From Lichenostomus cassidix (lineage: Eukaryota; Chordata; Aves; Passeriformes; Meliphagidae), in contig CM039194.1 of NCBI GenBank assembly GCA_008360975.2, forward strand, positions 10,650,426-10,714,425: 64,000 nt of DNA, read 5' to 3'. Position numbers and translations under genes: made by a program. Position 1 is the stretch's first letter. The number at the start of each line of letters is the position of its first letter. The notes under the pieces were generated by a model, which searched no databases, was not told the origin of the DNA, and worked only from the letters and a program-made list of their open reading frames with translations. Of the stretch, positions 13,793 through 24,212 are shown piece by piece.

Positions 13793-14640
13793 TGTAAGGG
13801 GTCCGGCGGGGTCCGGCCGCCTGGCCCCAACGAGCTCCGGGGCTTCGGGAGACCTCGGGGGCCTCACCTGGCCCAAGCTCTCAGCCCTCCCGGCTGTTCA
13901 GCTCTGTCCAGAGGCGCTGCGTCAGCCTCGGTGTTCCCAGGTCGCTCCTTGGAGCGGCAGGGACCACGCGGCGGAGGCGGGTGCCTCCCGGGCAGGAACG
14001 CCGTGGAGTCGCTGGTCGCTTCCCGTGATAAAGAGAGTGACGAGTTGAGAGTCAGCAGTGTGCAGTTTATTCAGGAGAAGCGGCGCGGGGAGGCACACTG
14101 GGGGCTCTCGGGTGGGGCGGTCCACCAGCTGCCGGGCGCAGAACCCGGCGGGCTGGGGTCGCGGCCACACCACCCGAGAGAACAAAGGGAAGGGTTTAGG
14201 GGGAAATACGGGGTTTCCCGGGAGGAACACAGGGGCGGAGCCAACGGGGCTCCGGGACAACATGAGGGACAAGCGGGGAGCAAATGAAATATAAGTAGGA
14301 GGGATTACAAGCAACTCATGGGGAAAGCCCGGCAGCAGAACATTCTAGTGGGCAAGCAGCGGGGGCGGTGATAGGGGCGGGGAAGCAAACCTTAAACCAA
14401 TAAACTTAGGAAAACTTTCCAGGGGAGGGAGAGAGCGGTTTACGGCCCGGCCTCCTCCGAGTCCCAGGCGATGGCATCCTCGGCAGCGTCCCCGTGGATT
14501 ACGCCGACCGCCGGCCTCGGGGACTCGGGATCTGCAGCATCGGGCCGCCGCACCCCCACACCTGGCATCTTTGGCCTGTCCCAGCTGGAGAGAGACCCTA
14601 AACCTCCCCCTTCTTTTCTCCATCAATAAGGGATGATTTC
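13793..14640 (-). mobile_element. CpG-rich LTR-like block (probable endogenous retrovirus LTR)
   Basis: An abrupt 850-nt island of GC- and CpG-rich sequence in an AT-rich desert. Read on the minus strand it carries, in order, GTTGGCTCCGCCCC (a GC box beside an inverted CCAAC), a weak TATA-like GTATTTCC about 45 nt on, a polyadenylation signal in CTGAATAAACTGC (about 14070), and an end in CCCTTACA. A CA terminus and the promoter-then-poly(A) layout fit a U3-R-U5 LTR. On the plus strand the block begins TGTAAGGGG at 13793. I could not find target-site duplications or a TG start with certainty, and no primer-binding site follows, so this may be a solo or 3' LTR. No viral gene was recognised. An unrelated CpG island or promoter is the alternative. 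Confidence 0.5.
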
Positions 14641-14699
14641 TGCTCTCAGTTTCCTGAGGGGATTAGAATTAGCAGAGAATCAGACTGTGAAGTGGGATA

Positions 14700-15170
14700 A
14701 ATCATAAAATTGCTTAGGTTGGAAAAGCCCTCCAAGATCATCAAGTCCAACTGTTACCCCAGCACTGTCAAGGCCACCTCTACACCATGTCCCAAAGTGC
14801 CACATCTGCATGTGTTTTAAATCCCTCCAGGGATAGTGACTCCACCATTGCCCTGGACAGTCTTTTCCTTGAAGAAATTGTCCCTGAAATCCAATCTAAA
14901 CCTCCCCTGGCACACCTTGAGGCTGTTTCCTTTCCTGTCCCTGTTCCCTGGGAGCACAGCCTGACCCCCCTGGCTGCCTCCTCCTGTCAGGGAGCTGTGC
15001 AGAGCCACAGGGTCCCCCTGAGCCTCCTTTTCTCCAGGCTGAGCCTTTTGCCCAGCTTCCTCAGCTTCTCCTCAAAAGACCTGTGCTCCAGACCCTTCCC
15101 CTTTTCTTATCTGGACATGCTCCAGCCCCTCAGTGTCCTTCTTGTGGTGAGAGCCCAAAACTGAGCCCAG
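14700..15170 (-). mobile_element. CR1 LINE, 3' segment
   Basis: The plus strand reads GGTTGGAAAAG, then AAGATCATCAAGTCCAAC, then a run resembling the reverse complement of CR1 coding sequence (TTGTCCCTG, CTCCAGGCTGAG, CTCCAGCCCCTCAGTGTCC, GCCCAAAACTGAGCCCAG). These are landmarks of the 3' end of avian CR1 LINEs, so the element's sense strand is minus. About 470 nt remain, 5'-truncated as is usual for CR1. The reading frame is broken, so it cannot encode a working protein. It starts only about 60 nt from the LTR-like block. Confidence 0.9.
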
Positions 15171-18100
15171 TTCAGTTCACAAAACAGTTCATGACACCCC
15201 TAAGAGCTCACAGGCAGCCAATGTTAAGGTTTAATCAAGGCTACAACGCCGCAGTGCAGAGGTTTTGCCCCTAAGATCAATCCAAAGACTTCCCCAACTC
15301 CAGCTGCTGCTCAGCTCACTGCAGCTTCAGGCACCTCCTACCAGAAAAGAGATGACAAAGTACATGGGCTTAAAAAATACCCCTTAAAAACTCCAGCTTC
15401 TTGTCTGCAGCTTATTTTTAATGTGTGCCTCAAATGTGGGGCTCAGGTAGGATGAGGCTGAAGAACAGAGCAGGAAGGATTCGTGTCACAGCACTTCTCA
15501 TCCCAATCTCTATGCAAAATACAGCACAGGTGCTGGAATGGTGAAGTTGCAGTGCTTGAGAAGAAAATATTTAATTTTTTTTCCCCAAATACTGTTTTCA
15601 GGAAGTCACCCTGGATCACAAAAGGCTCTTGCTAGCCATGCTCACACTCATTTATTTGGCTGTGCTGACCCCCAGAGTCCAGTGCTCTGCACGGCACATC
15701 CTGAGCCAAATCCCAGCAGGTCCTTCACCCTCTCTCCTCCCACTGCTGCTCATTCCAAGAGATTTTGCTGGAGAGATTTCTCCCACAGCCTGGGGATGAT
15801 TGCACCCTGCCAGCACCAGAGAAAACACATTTACCCGTGCTGACTCAAATTGCTGCATGCCTTTGAAACTGCAGAATTAACTAGATAAAGGGGAAAAAGA
15901 ATTACAGAGGCATTACAATAAAGCACATAGAGGATCTCATGGGGAAGCTGTCTGATTATATCTAATATCTCCAGCCACATACCTGACAAAACCTGAATTA
16001 TCACTAGATAAGCACCTGCTGGGGCAGAAAGGAATCTTTTGTATCTGCTACTTGAGTCTGAAGAAACCTGATACTGTTTTCTAACACATTTTTTTAGGAC
16101 TTTCTAATTCCCTTTTTCTGAAATAACTCTTTGCCACATTAACTATCAAACATACCAACCAAACAATATTAAACACACAGAAAACAGAGGTGGATTACTT
16201 TGGGCTAATTATTCTTAGGTAGTTGCTGTGTTACAGAAACGGTTTAGATCACAGTCACAATCACTGTGATGGAAACCAAAACATCCCCAGCACAGGAAGA
16301 CACTGGAAGCTGAGTGACTTTTCACTTTTTTTTGAGAGGAACCCCACTTCAAAATGTAATGTGTCTCTCTCTAGCACATAGCAATAAAAAATCAGACTTT
16401 CCTTTACACAAATTCAGGTCTCCTTGGGAAAAGGGTTTACAGCTGTTTTCTAAGCAAGTTCAAAATACCTACATACTTTCTTAACTTCTAAAGCTCAATG
16501 CCACCTTCAGTCTAGAAAAAAAAAATTAGTTTGTCCTCAGGTAAGAGGCATTTTTCACAACCCAGATGGGAATTATCTTCCCCCTCACCCCTTCACAAAT
16601 GACAATCTGATAAATCTCTTATATCTCAGTACACCCTTCTGTGAGGAGAGAATCTTTCCTTGCTCCCCAATCTCTGCCTGGCTCTGCACCATCTTCAGGC
16701 TGACACTTGTCCCCCGAGCTACAGCAGCAGCTGAGGGGACATTTGTGAGCAGGGACATCCCCCCGAGTCCCCTTTGTCACCAGCATGAGGGACACCAGCT
16801 GCAGGGCTGGCTGTCATTGGCACTGTGTGCACACAGGGGACAGAGGGAATGTGCTGAAGTGTGAGAGAGAAGGAAAAAAAAGTCATAATAAATAACATCC
16901 TGGAGAGGAATCAAAGAGAGGCATCACTTGATGTATCACCCAGGAGCATCAGTCCTGCTCAGGAGCCCTGGATCAGCAAACAGGCTGATGGCACTGATGG
17001 ATCACCCCTGCTGGGACCCAAACCAGGACTCCAAGATCACCCTGCACCCCTCAGCCCCTCTGTGCATCCCCTGCCAGCAGGACTGCCGTGGGGAGCACCA
17101 CATTCCTTCAGCCAGCACCCCAGGCTGCAATATTTTGCCATAAACATATTAAACACTGGAACTTGTTAAATATTGAACAATTTTCAAGAAGATATTCAGG
17201 TGAAGCCAAGAGAAAGTCTGTTGTGTTGTATCTTCAACACAACATCTCCTTCTAGAAAAACATCCTAGAGGTTTAGGTTAGGTCATCAAGCAGGTGCTCC
17301 TGTTTTAAGTAACTTGCTTCCACCTGGCTTCCCACCTTTTTGTTTTTTCTTTAACTAAGAATGCAAAGATATCAGTTTAATTTTGTGTTAGATAAGCCAA
17401 GTTTTCCCAATGTCACACATGCTTTCAAAAAAGAGAAGCATGTTTTACATTCAAGATACAGCTATTAAAAACAGCTTATGTAACTTGTAACTCAACTGAG
17501 TTCTGAGACATAAAGCCTTTCTCTTGCAGGTTTTTAAAACTCCTTTTGCTTGGGTTGTCCTTGGGTTGAGACTGGACCACGGTGCACCCCATATCCTGCA
17601 GCATTTTCTCTTTCCAAAGCCAGAGCTAAAGGCAGATTTTAAGAATAATAAGTAAGAAAACATTTTGGAAAGAGTATAATGTAAAGAAGTACAAGAAAAA
17701 CATTGAAAAGTAACATTTAAACCTCTTGTGGTTAGAAAAGAAAAACAGATCCTTTGGGACAGGCACATGTATTTTAAAGGGCCTTTTTAGAAATTATACT
17801 GACTAAAAAAAATAACATTTAAGATCTGTAATTCACTGAGCAATATGCTTAGCAGAGGCTGTGGAGGTTTGCAGCGAAAGGAGGAGGAGGCTCATGATAA
17901 CATATTTTGTAAATCAAGACCAAATCAAATGCATTGAGCTTCAGCAGCTGTGCCAATTAAATCTCATTCAATTTGCTGAACAAGAATGTTAACATTAATC
18001 ACTTTGGCAAATTTCTTAGAATATTTCGTGTCACTGAGTAGTTAAGTGGTTTTGTGCTTGTTTACAGTGCAGAATAACATTCTGTGAGGCAATATCATTA

Positions 18101-19599
18101 GTCACTGAGCAACTGTGGGATGCTTTAGGAGCCCTGGGTGGTTCTTAGCAATGTTTCTGTAGTGGTCCTTTGCCTCCTAGAGGCTTTTTCAAAAGTATCC
18201 ATCAGATTTTGTTATTTTTTAGCAGCAATTATTCTCTGCCATCACACAGCACCCTCAGCACAGCCAAAGAATGAGACTCCAGCCAGAGAAGAGGCAATTT
18301 TGCCATCTGAAGCCTCCACAGCCATGTCCCTCCTCAAACTCACATCATCCCTGCAGCTCAGGGCTCAGGGATGCAGGGAGTCCCTCTTTGGCTTTATTTA
18401 TTCATTTGGGCCTACAAATAAACAGGTTCATCTTGGATGAGATGTCCAAGTTGCCATAGCTGAGGTTGCTTCCTGCCTTACCTTGATTCCAGGTCTGGAT
18501 GACTCAGGTACCAAATTATACAACATCTCTTCTGCAGAAAAGGCAAATCTCACCCTGGGTTATTGCAAAATGTGTGGGACCCAACAACAAAGAGAGGAGC
18601 TGCTTTTCTGACCTTGTAACCCCTCTGGGTGAGTTTTCTCCATATTTCCTTTCCTTTTTTTTTTCCTATTTTCCTTTCCTCTCTCCTTTCCTTTCCTCAC
18701 TTACCCTTCTAAGCTGAATCAGGAGAGGTGGAAGGTACTGCTATGCAGTTTCTGCCCTGTCAAAGGTGAAATGTGAGGTGGAAAACATGCCAAAAGATTA
18801 AAATATAAAATGCAAAAAGAAACAATAAGAGCAGAAAAAAAATCAGGCAGCAAAATCAAGGTAGCAGGATTTCTTCCTGGATTGCCAAGGCTTTTCTTTA
18901 GCTGCAGGTTTATAGATTTATAGATTTATCAGTTTAAACATGAATAAAAAGGAGCCAACTGTGCAAGAGAAAAATAATTTTGAAATGAAATAAGGAATAA
19001 TTGCAAAGTGCCCCAGCTGCATAGAGCAACCCACAATATGTCATTCATTATCTGTTCATCAGGTAATTAAATTTCAGGATCCCACATGGTAAATTTGATG
19101 TTGTACATTGGTATTAACAGATGAGGGAGGCACAAGAAGCATTTCTGTAAAACCAGGGAGCTCAGTGAGATGATAAGGCAAAATGAGTTGGGTGACTTGT
19201 TTAATGTGTTACTTTATGATGTTATTAAGAAATATTGAGCCCTTGGTGGTAAACTCTCATTTTTCATGTTTTCTCTCCTCCCAGCTGCATTCACTGAAAA
19301 GTTCTGTCTTCTGCCATCAATGCCCTGAACCAGTTGCTTTCCTTACACCACCCCCAAGAGAAATGGCTCTAACTTGCCTTGGAAAGGAGCAGAGCAGAGT
19401 CTGGGATGGCATCAGAGTTTGGCATCTGGGCAACCTCTCAGCACCAGCAGGCTGAGTGCCACTGCCCCACACCAGGGGCAAAGCAAACCCAGGCATGGGA
19501 CCTGCTGTGATTAAAGAGGGGACAAATGAAGCCATGTGGAGTGATGAGATTGTTCCTCATTGCCAGAAGCCAGTGAAATCAAGACAGAGCCAGAAACAT
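15171..19599. other. Intergenic DNA between the CR1 copy and the KLHL3 3' end
   Basis: No gene recognised. It contains a pyrimidine-rich simple repeat (18645-18698), a short TTTATAGA repeat near 18908-18930, and an AT-rich block at 17895-18020 that looks like a conserved element. The stretch 15180-15300 has a CpG or two and an uncertain repeat-like look, but no family was identified. Confidence 0.7.
18645..18698 (+). repeat. Pyrimidine-rich (TTTCC)n low-complexity tract
   Basis: A continuous run of T and C built from TTTCC units, broken by a stretch of 13 T and a single A. Confidence 0.9.
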
Positions 19600-19614
19600 T
19601 TCATTAGTCCAGTT

Positions 19615-19620
19615 TTTATT
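19615..19620 (-). terminator. Candidate distal KLHL3 poly(A) signal
   Basis: AATAAA on the minus strand about 4.57 kb past the stop codon, followed by U/G-rich sequence (GTTTCTGGCTCTGTCTTG on the minus strand). Chosen because it gives a 3' UTR of the order known for mammalian KLHL3. Confidence 0.35.
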
Positions 19621-19947
19621 CAAATTAAATGATGGGGAACTACAGTGTGATTTTCTTTCATATAAATATGTCAGTGAAGTATGTTTCTTAAGTTATTTGT
19701 CGCATTGGACAAGACAGCTGTCCAGAGAATTACTTTGCAAAGTCCTTTGTCCTCCACACTCATGCAAGAAAATAAAAATTTAAAAATGAGCTTAAACAGT
19801 CAACCAACTTGTTACAGTATACTGTCAGCTACTGAACCAACAAAGTCTGGTTTCAAACATTTCACACCCAGGTAAATTATTTCACAATCATTCATTACCC
19901 TTCAGGGTCTTTTTATACATAAAATGTACAAATTAAAATTATCAATA

Positions 19948-19961
19948 TTTATTTCTTTATT
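19948..19961 (-). terminator. Two alternative AATAAA motifs
   Basis: Minus-strand AATAAA at 19948-19953 and again at 19956-19961, about 330 nt before the distal candidate. They lie in AT-rich sequence, where such motifs occur by chance. Confidence 0.25.
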
Positions 19962-20193
19962 GTCACTGTAGAGGAAAATAATTTATAAACCCATAAGCAA
20001 AGGGCAGATGAAAAAAAATTAATGGGCCCATATTCAGACTATAATGTCCAGCACACTCCCAAACCACTGCAGCTTTGAGCAACAAATTATGCTCGAGTGA
20101 AAGTGATTTGTGGGCATGATGTGGGCAAAGGGGGCAAATATATTTGATAATATATTAATAATGAATCCCAAAGGTTAAGACCAAGCTGCATTT

Positions 20194-20259
20194 GAACCAT
20201 CAGATGAGCTTGATGAACAGCATTTATCTGTTGGACCATCACGTTGGCTTGATGAACAG
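20194..20259 (+). repeat. Two-copy short direct repeat, 40-nt period
   Basis: The unit GAACCATCAGATGAGCTTG then ATGAACAG (20194-20220) recurs as GACCATCACGTTGGCTTG then ATGAACAG (20234-20259). It lies inside the presumed distal 3' UTR. Confidence 0.75.
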
Positions 20260-22220
20260 GCATCCCACCTCACTGGGTATTAAGGATTTTGGTCTCCAAA
20301 CAGTGCAAACCAGAGAACACGATTAAGCTTTCATGGTGCTGACATGCAAATGCTGCCAAGTGTGTTTATGGTAATTACTTGTTGTAGACATCCATAAAAA
20401 GACATTGTTTGGATCATCTGAATGAACTGGAAATTTATTTTAATCAGCCGCAATTTATCTATTAGGCACCAGTGGAAAAGATGGACTTTATTCAAAATTG
20501 TTTAAACATCAGATTGCTTGAGGCAAATCTCCCCTGCTTTGCCAGCCCAGTGGGGTGTGCAGCACACGAGATGCTGTCGGGGTGGGGGGAACATCCTGGG
20601 GGCTTTTCTGCAAGAGCAAAGCCCCTTTGGGAAACCCAGAGCCAGAATCCCACAGGGGTCAAGCACAGGGTGACCCCAAAAAGAGATAACAGCAGAAGGA
20701 GCTGAGGAAAGCATTCATATTCACAAAGGACCAATGTGAGGAAGAGACCCAAGGTCCCAAGTTTGGTCTGTAAAGCTTTTACCAAAACTCCTGCAATAAT
20801 CTGTGTGGTTTTGGCAATCTGGGGGTTGTGCCCAGACTGTTGTGGGCAGAGTATCTCTGTCTTCAAGCACCTCGTGCAGGAGCCAAGAAACAGAACCACC
20901 AAGTGGCAGCTTGTCCCCCAAACCAAATTCATGGCACAAGAAGATTAAATCAGGGTATTGAAATCACTGTAAAATAACTAAAAATCTAAGAAACTACTGG
21001 TGACTGAGGTAATGGGTTTGAATTCATCTCATAATGTGGAGCCCAATGCTGTCCTTGTAACATTAGAACTGACACAAGAGATATCCCAGATCTTTCTTAC
21101 AACATGGCATTTCTTGTGCAGAAAACATACAGAGTCACATCTACACCACAGCCAGCAAAAACCACACTGGAGTGCACGAATTAGATCCAGAATTTAACAG
21201 AAATGTCATTGACAACCATAAAAAGCAATCCAAAAATTATTTAAAATTCTTATAAAAATATTTACAGTAAAATTTGTTAGTGCTAATGCTACGTTTTCAG
21301 TACTAGAAAAAGGCAATCTGTAAAGGATCTGGCTCAGGTGCTCGGGATGAACAATACAAACACGAAACCACATGCCAAGGAGAAATTCCAAAAGCATTTT
21401 GGGGGTGGGAGGGGACAGCTGGTTCATCACATGTTACAGTTGTTGGTATTGCATAGCTGGAAAACGAGGTCACTTGACTTGCATAACACTGCAACGTTGG
21501 AGAAGGAAGGAAAGAAAAATGTCCTTTGCCATCGAGGAGAACTGGCTGCAGCTGGGAACAGCATCACTCACCCTGGCAAGGGCTATGAGTCCTAGCCCTG
21601 TCCAGCAAACCACAGGTCTGGGCCAGCACTGGGCAAAAATGCCATTTTACAAGAGCAAAAAACCACCAAAACCTGTTTTCCTTAGGAGCAAGGAAGGTTT
21701 GAGAATAGATGGATAGCAGGAGATAAAATTATCCCACCTCCAGGTATGGCCATTTTTCACATCTGACAAACACAGCAAACTGCAGCCTTGCACCTCTCTA
21801 GCAGTACCTACCAATTTTTATCTCCAGCCTACATAAACTCATAGTCTCTGGATAATATTTGTCTTTGCTCCAGTGAAGCCAGAAGTGTGAGAATGTTGGC
21901 TGGGAACTGTTCCCAACTGTTGAGCTGCAGTTGGGCTGTACAGTAGCTTATACAGTAGTTTATTTAGCTTTTTGTCTGTACCAGAGCTAACAAGGGCCAT
22001 GTGTGCCCAAATGCTTGTCCAGTCACCTCAGTCTGACAAGAGATGCTACCTCAGAACAAAACACTTTGTGTTTTTATCATTTATTCCCAGGCTGCATGGA
22101 AGGGAACCACCTTTTGGGGCAGAGAATTTGAGTCTTTCCACACTGAGGCCTCATCACCTTCCTTATGCCACCATAAAGGTGCATCTCAGGACTGATCCAA
22201 AGGCAGCTGCAGTCAGGTAA

Positions 22221-22277
22221 ACATTCCTACCAGGATACATTACATTCCTACCAGGGTACATTACATTCCTATCAGCC
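22221..22277 (+). repeat. Three-copy tandem repeat, 21-nt period
   Basis: ACATTCCTACCAGG followed by (A/G)TACATT starts at 22221, 22242 and 22263. The third copy is partial (ACATTCCTATCAG). Confidence 0.85.
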
Positions 22278-23547
22278 TCAATGGCTTTTACACCATAGGA
22301 GAGCAGCAATGTCATACTATTATTTTGGCACGTTTTGCTGCAGATTGTAAAACTCCAAGCAAAAGGTTTAAAGGAAAAAGGGAAAAGACTTGTAGGGTAA
22401 AGACTAATTTTTTTTCAAATTGCCATTTTCAAGACCTCTGAGCTGACATACAATGGAAGGGTAGACATAAAGAATAATAATGCCTTTTCTTTAGACAGTT
22501 TGCCCTTGTTTGTAAAGGCAAGAACATCCAAAGAGGAGTGGGAGCTCCCTGACATGAAATCCAGCCCCTCTGCAGGGGGGTGGCAGCATAAGCAGGGCTG
22601 TTTCCCCCACAGCAAACAGGTACCCATCTTACAAGGGCTGAGACAACTCAAATGCCAAAGACTATGTATTTACAGAAGCAACCCACTCCTCTACAAAAAC
22701 CGCACAAGTTGATGTAGCTTAGATCCCACAGAAATAAATTTTTAAGTATTTTTCTTCTCTGCTGTCGAAGGTCACACAGAGCAGATCTGTGGAGGCAAAA
22801 ATGAGCATAACAACACTGGCCAGCTGCCCACAACAAAAGGCCTCAGGTGATCTACAGAGAAAAAGCAAGAAAACAAACAACAAGAAAAAGAGTAGAGTAA
22901 ATATTTTTCTTTGCTAGTTCCCTTTAGCTGGGGAGCTTCTGGGAGCTCACCTCTGTATACAGAAGCATGTCAGAGCTCACAGGGAGACACAAAAAGTTAT
23001 TTTAAAGTCAAACATCTTCTTAAAAAGAAAACTTTAAGAATTTGGTATATAAGCAAGACAGGTCCCTTACAGCTGGATCTACATTTGTCTGTTTTGAATA
23101 ATCTCATGAGTTCTTCTTACTAATAAAGGAATGCTTTCAGTAAGGGCAAGACTAAAATAGCAATTACAGTGACAGTGATTAGTTAATCTCCATGCTCTGG
23201 AAGCATTAAAACACTGCAGGTATTTTACTTGGCTCATTAATCCCTGCTTGGGTGACAGAGGGTTCTCGCTGTATGGAATGTCTGTACATTAATGGCACCA
23301 TAAGGTATTTCTGAACATCTAAAAGCTCTATTATGAAATGGCATTGAGATGCTGGACAGAGCTAGAACTGAAGCTTTCAGCACAGCTGAAACGTGTGGGT
23401 TGGGAACATTTTCTATTCAAGCAACATTTGTTTCACAGGAGCAATAAACCCCGTGGGAGCAGCATGTGTTTGGTGGGGCTGTGAAGGTTTGTGTGGCTCA
23501 GGTGCTGAGACTCCAGCCCCAGGGAAGGCACTGCCCAGCAGGTCCCG

Positions 23548-23601
23548 TCACGCACAGCACACAGCATTCATGGCAAGTAGAAAAACCACATGGTGTTTAT
23601 T
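23548..23601 (-). terminator. Candidate proximal KLHL3 poly(A) site
   Basis: AATAAA on the minus strand at 23596-23601, about 580 nt beyond the stop codon. A GU-rich stretch, TGCTGTGTGCTGTGCGTG on the minus strand, lies about 25-50 nt further downstream (around 23548-23572), where a downstream sequence element is expected. Signal plus element make a good cleavage site near 23575-23585. Whether it is used needs RNA evidence. Confidence 0.5.
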
Positions 23602-24183
23602 TCCACAAGCGTTTCAGGGATACATACAGCAGTCCAGTGGCAAATACAAACGTATGACTGACACAGTGTCACACTCGAGCCAGACCACCCTGCTCCAGTC
23701 CATTTCTGCTGTTTTTCTCCCTTGGAGCTCAGAAGTTTCCATTGCCATTATTAAAGTCCACCCTCCAGGCACAGTGAGTAAGTAGTTCAACCAACAATGT
23801 GCACGGAGCATCAGTAGGGAAGAAATCCAGAAGCGTTCGTTTTTACTCACATGCCCAAACGTAGCAGTTTTGTTTCACACAAGAAATTCCGTGCCTGCAG
23901 TCCAAGCACAGTGTTTATCTCAGGACACATGCCATCGAGAAGAACAGCTGATTGCACCACAGACAACAAGCAACACTTCATGTCTAGCATGGAACATGTC
24001 CCCAGAGGGATTTTCACTTGGCTATGCAATCCACTGCGGAGTGGATGATGCTTGCAACGTTTCACTTGTCATGCTAAGACATTAACAGCAATGAGATGGG
24101 TCAAGTCAGAGGTCAGTCATCTTCCCAACACCACCTAGCTGGATCCACTTCACTTCTGCTCCTCACATTGGCTTGATCGTGTG

Positions 24184-24212
24184 TCACAAGGGTTTGTGAA
24201 TCACAGCCACAC
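24184..24212 (-). CDS. KLHL3: KLHL3 exon 15, coding part (C-terminus and stop)
   Basis: 29 coding nt. The acceptor is TTACAATAG. It completes Gly579 and encodes VAVIHKPL followed by TGA (24184-24186). The human C-terminus is VAVIHKSL, so the penultimate residue is Pro instead of Ser. VAVI is the strand that closes blade 6 of the propeller. The exon continues into the 3' UTR below 24184. Confidence 0.93.

Larger units (their letters stand above)
19600..24183 (-). other. KLHL3: Probable KLHL3 3' UTR (long form)
   Basis: About 4.6 kb follow the stop codon before the most distal plausible poly(A) signal at 19615-19620. I recall the human KLHL3 3' UTR as several kilobases long, so a long form fits, but transcription cannot be shown from sequence alone. 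The first 600 nt (23575-24183) are the best supported: they contain scattered CpG, few repeats and end at a poly(A) signal followed by a GU-rich stretch. The distal part contains two small repeat arrays (20194-20259, 22221-22277) and an AT-rich block that looks conserved. No coding frame longer than about 145 codons occurs here and none resembles a known protein. Confidence 0.5.

Noticed and set aside
14345..14626. Arg-rich open frame in the CpG-rich block
   Set aside because: High GC removes stop codons from several frames at once. Competing frames are open on both strands and no known protein is recognised.
13793..14640. Promoter and first exon of SPOCK1, the expected neighbour
   Set aside because: No SPOCK1 signal peptide or coding start is visible on the minus strand, and the block has LTR-like poly(A) and terminal features.
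20492..20932. 146-codon minus-strand open frame in the presumed 3' UTR
   Set aside because: No homology recognised. It lies on the transcript strand but far after the KLHL3 stop, so it is probably chance.
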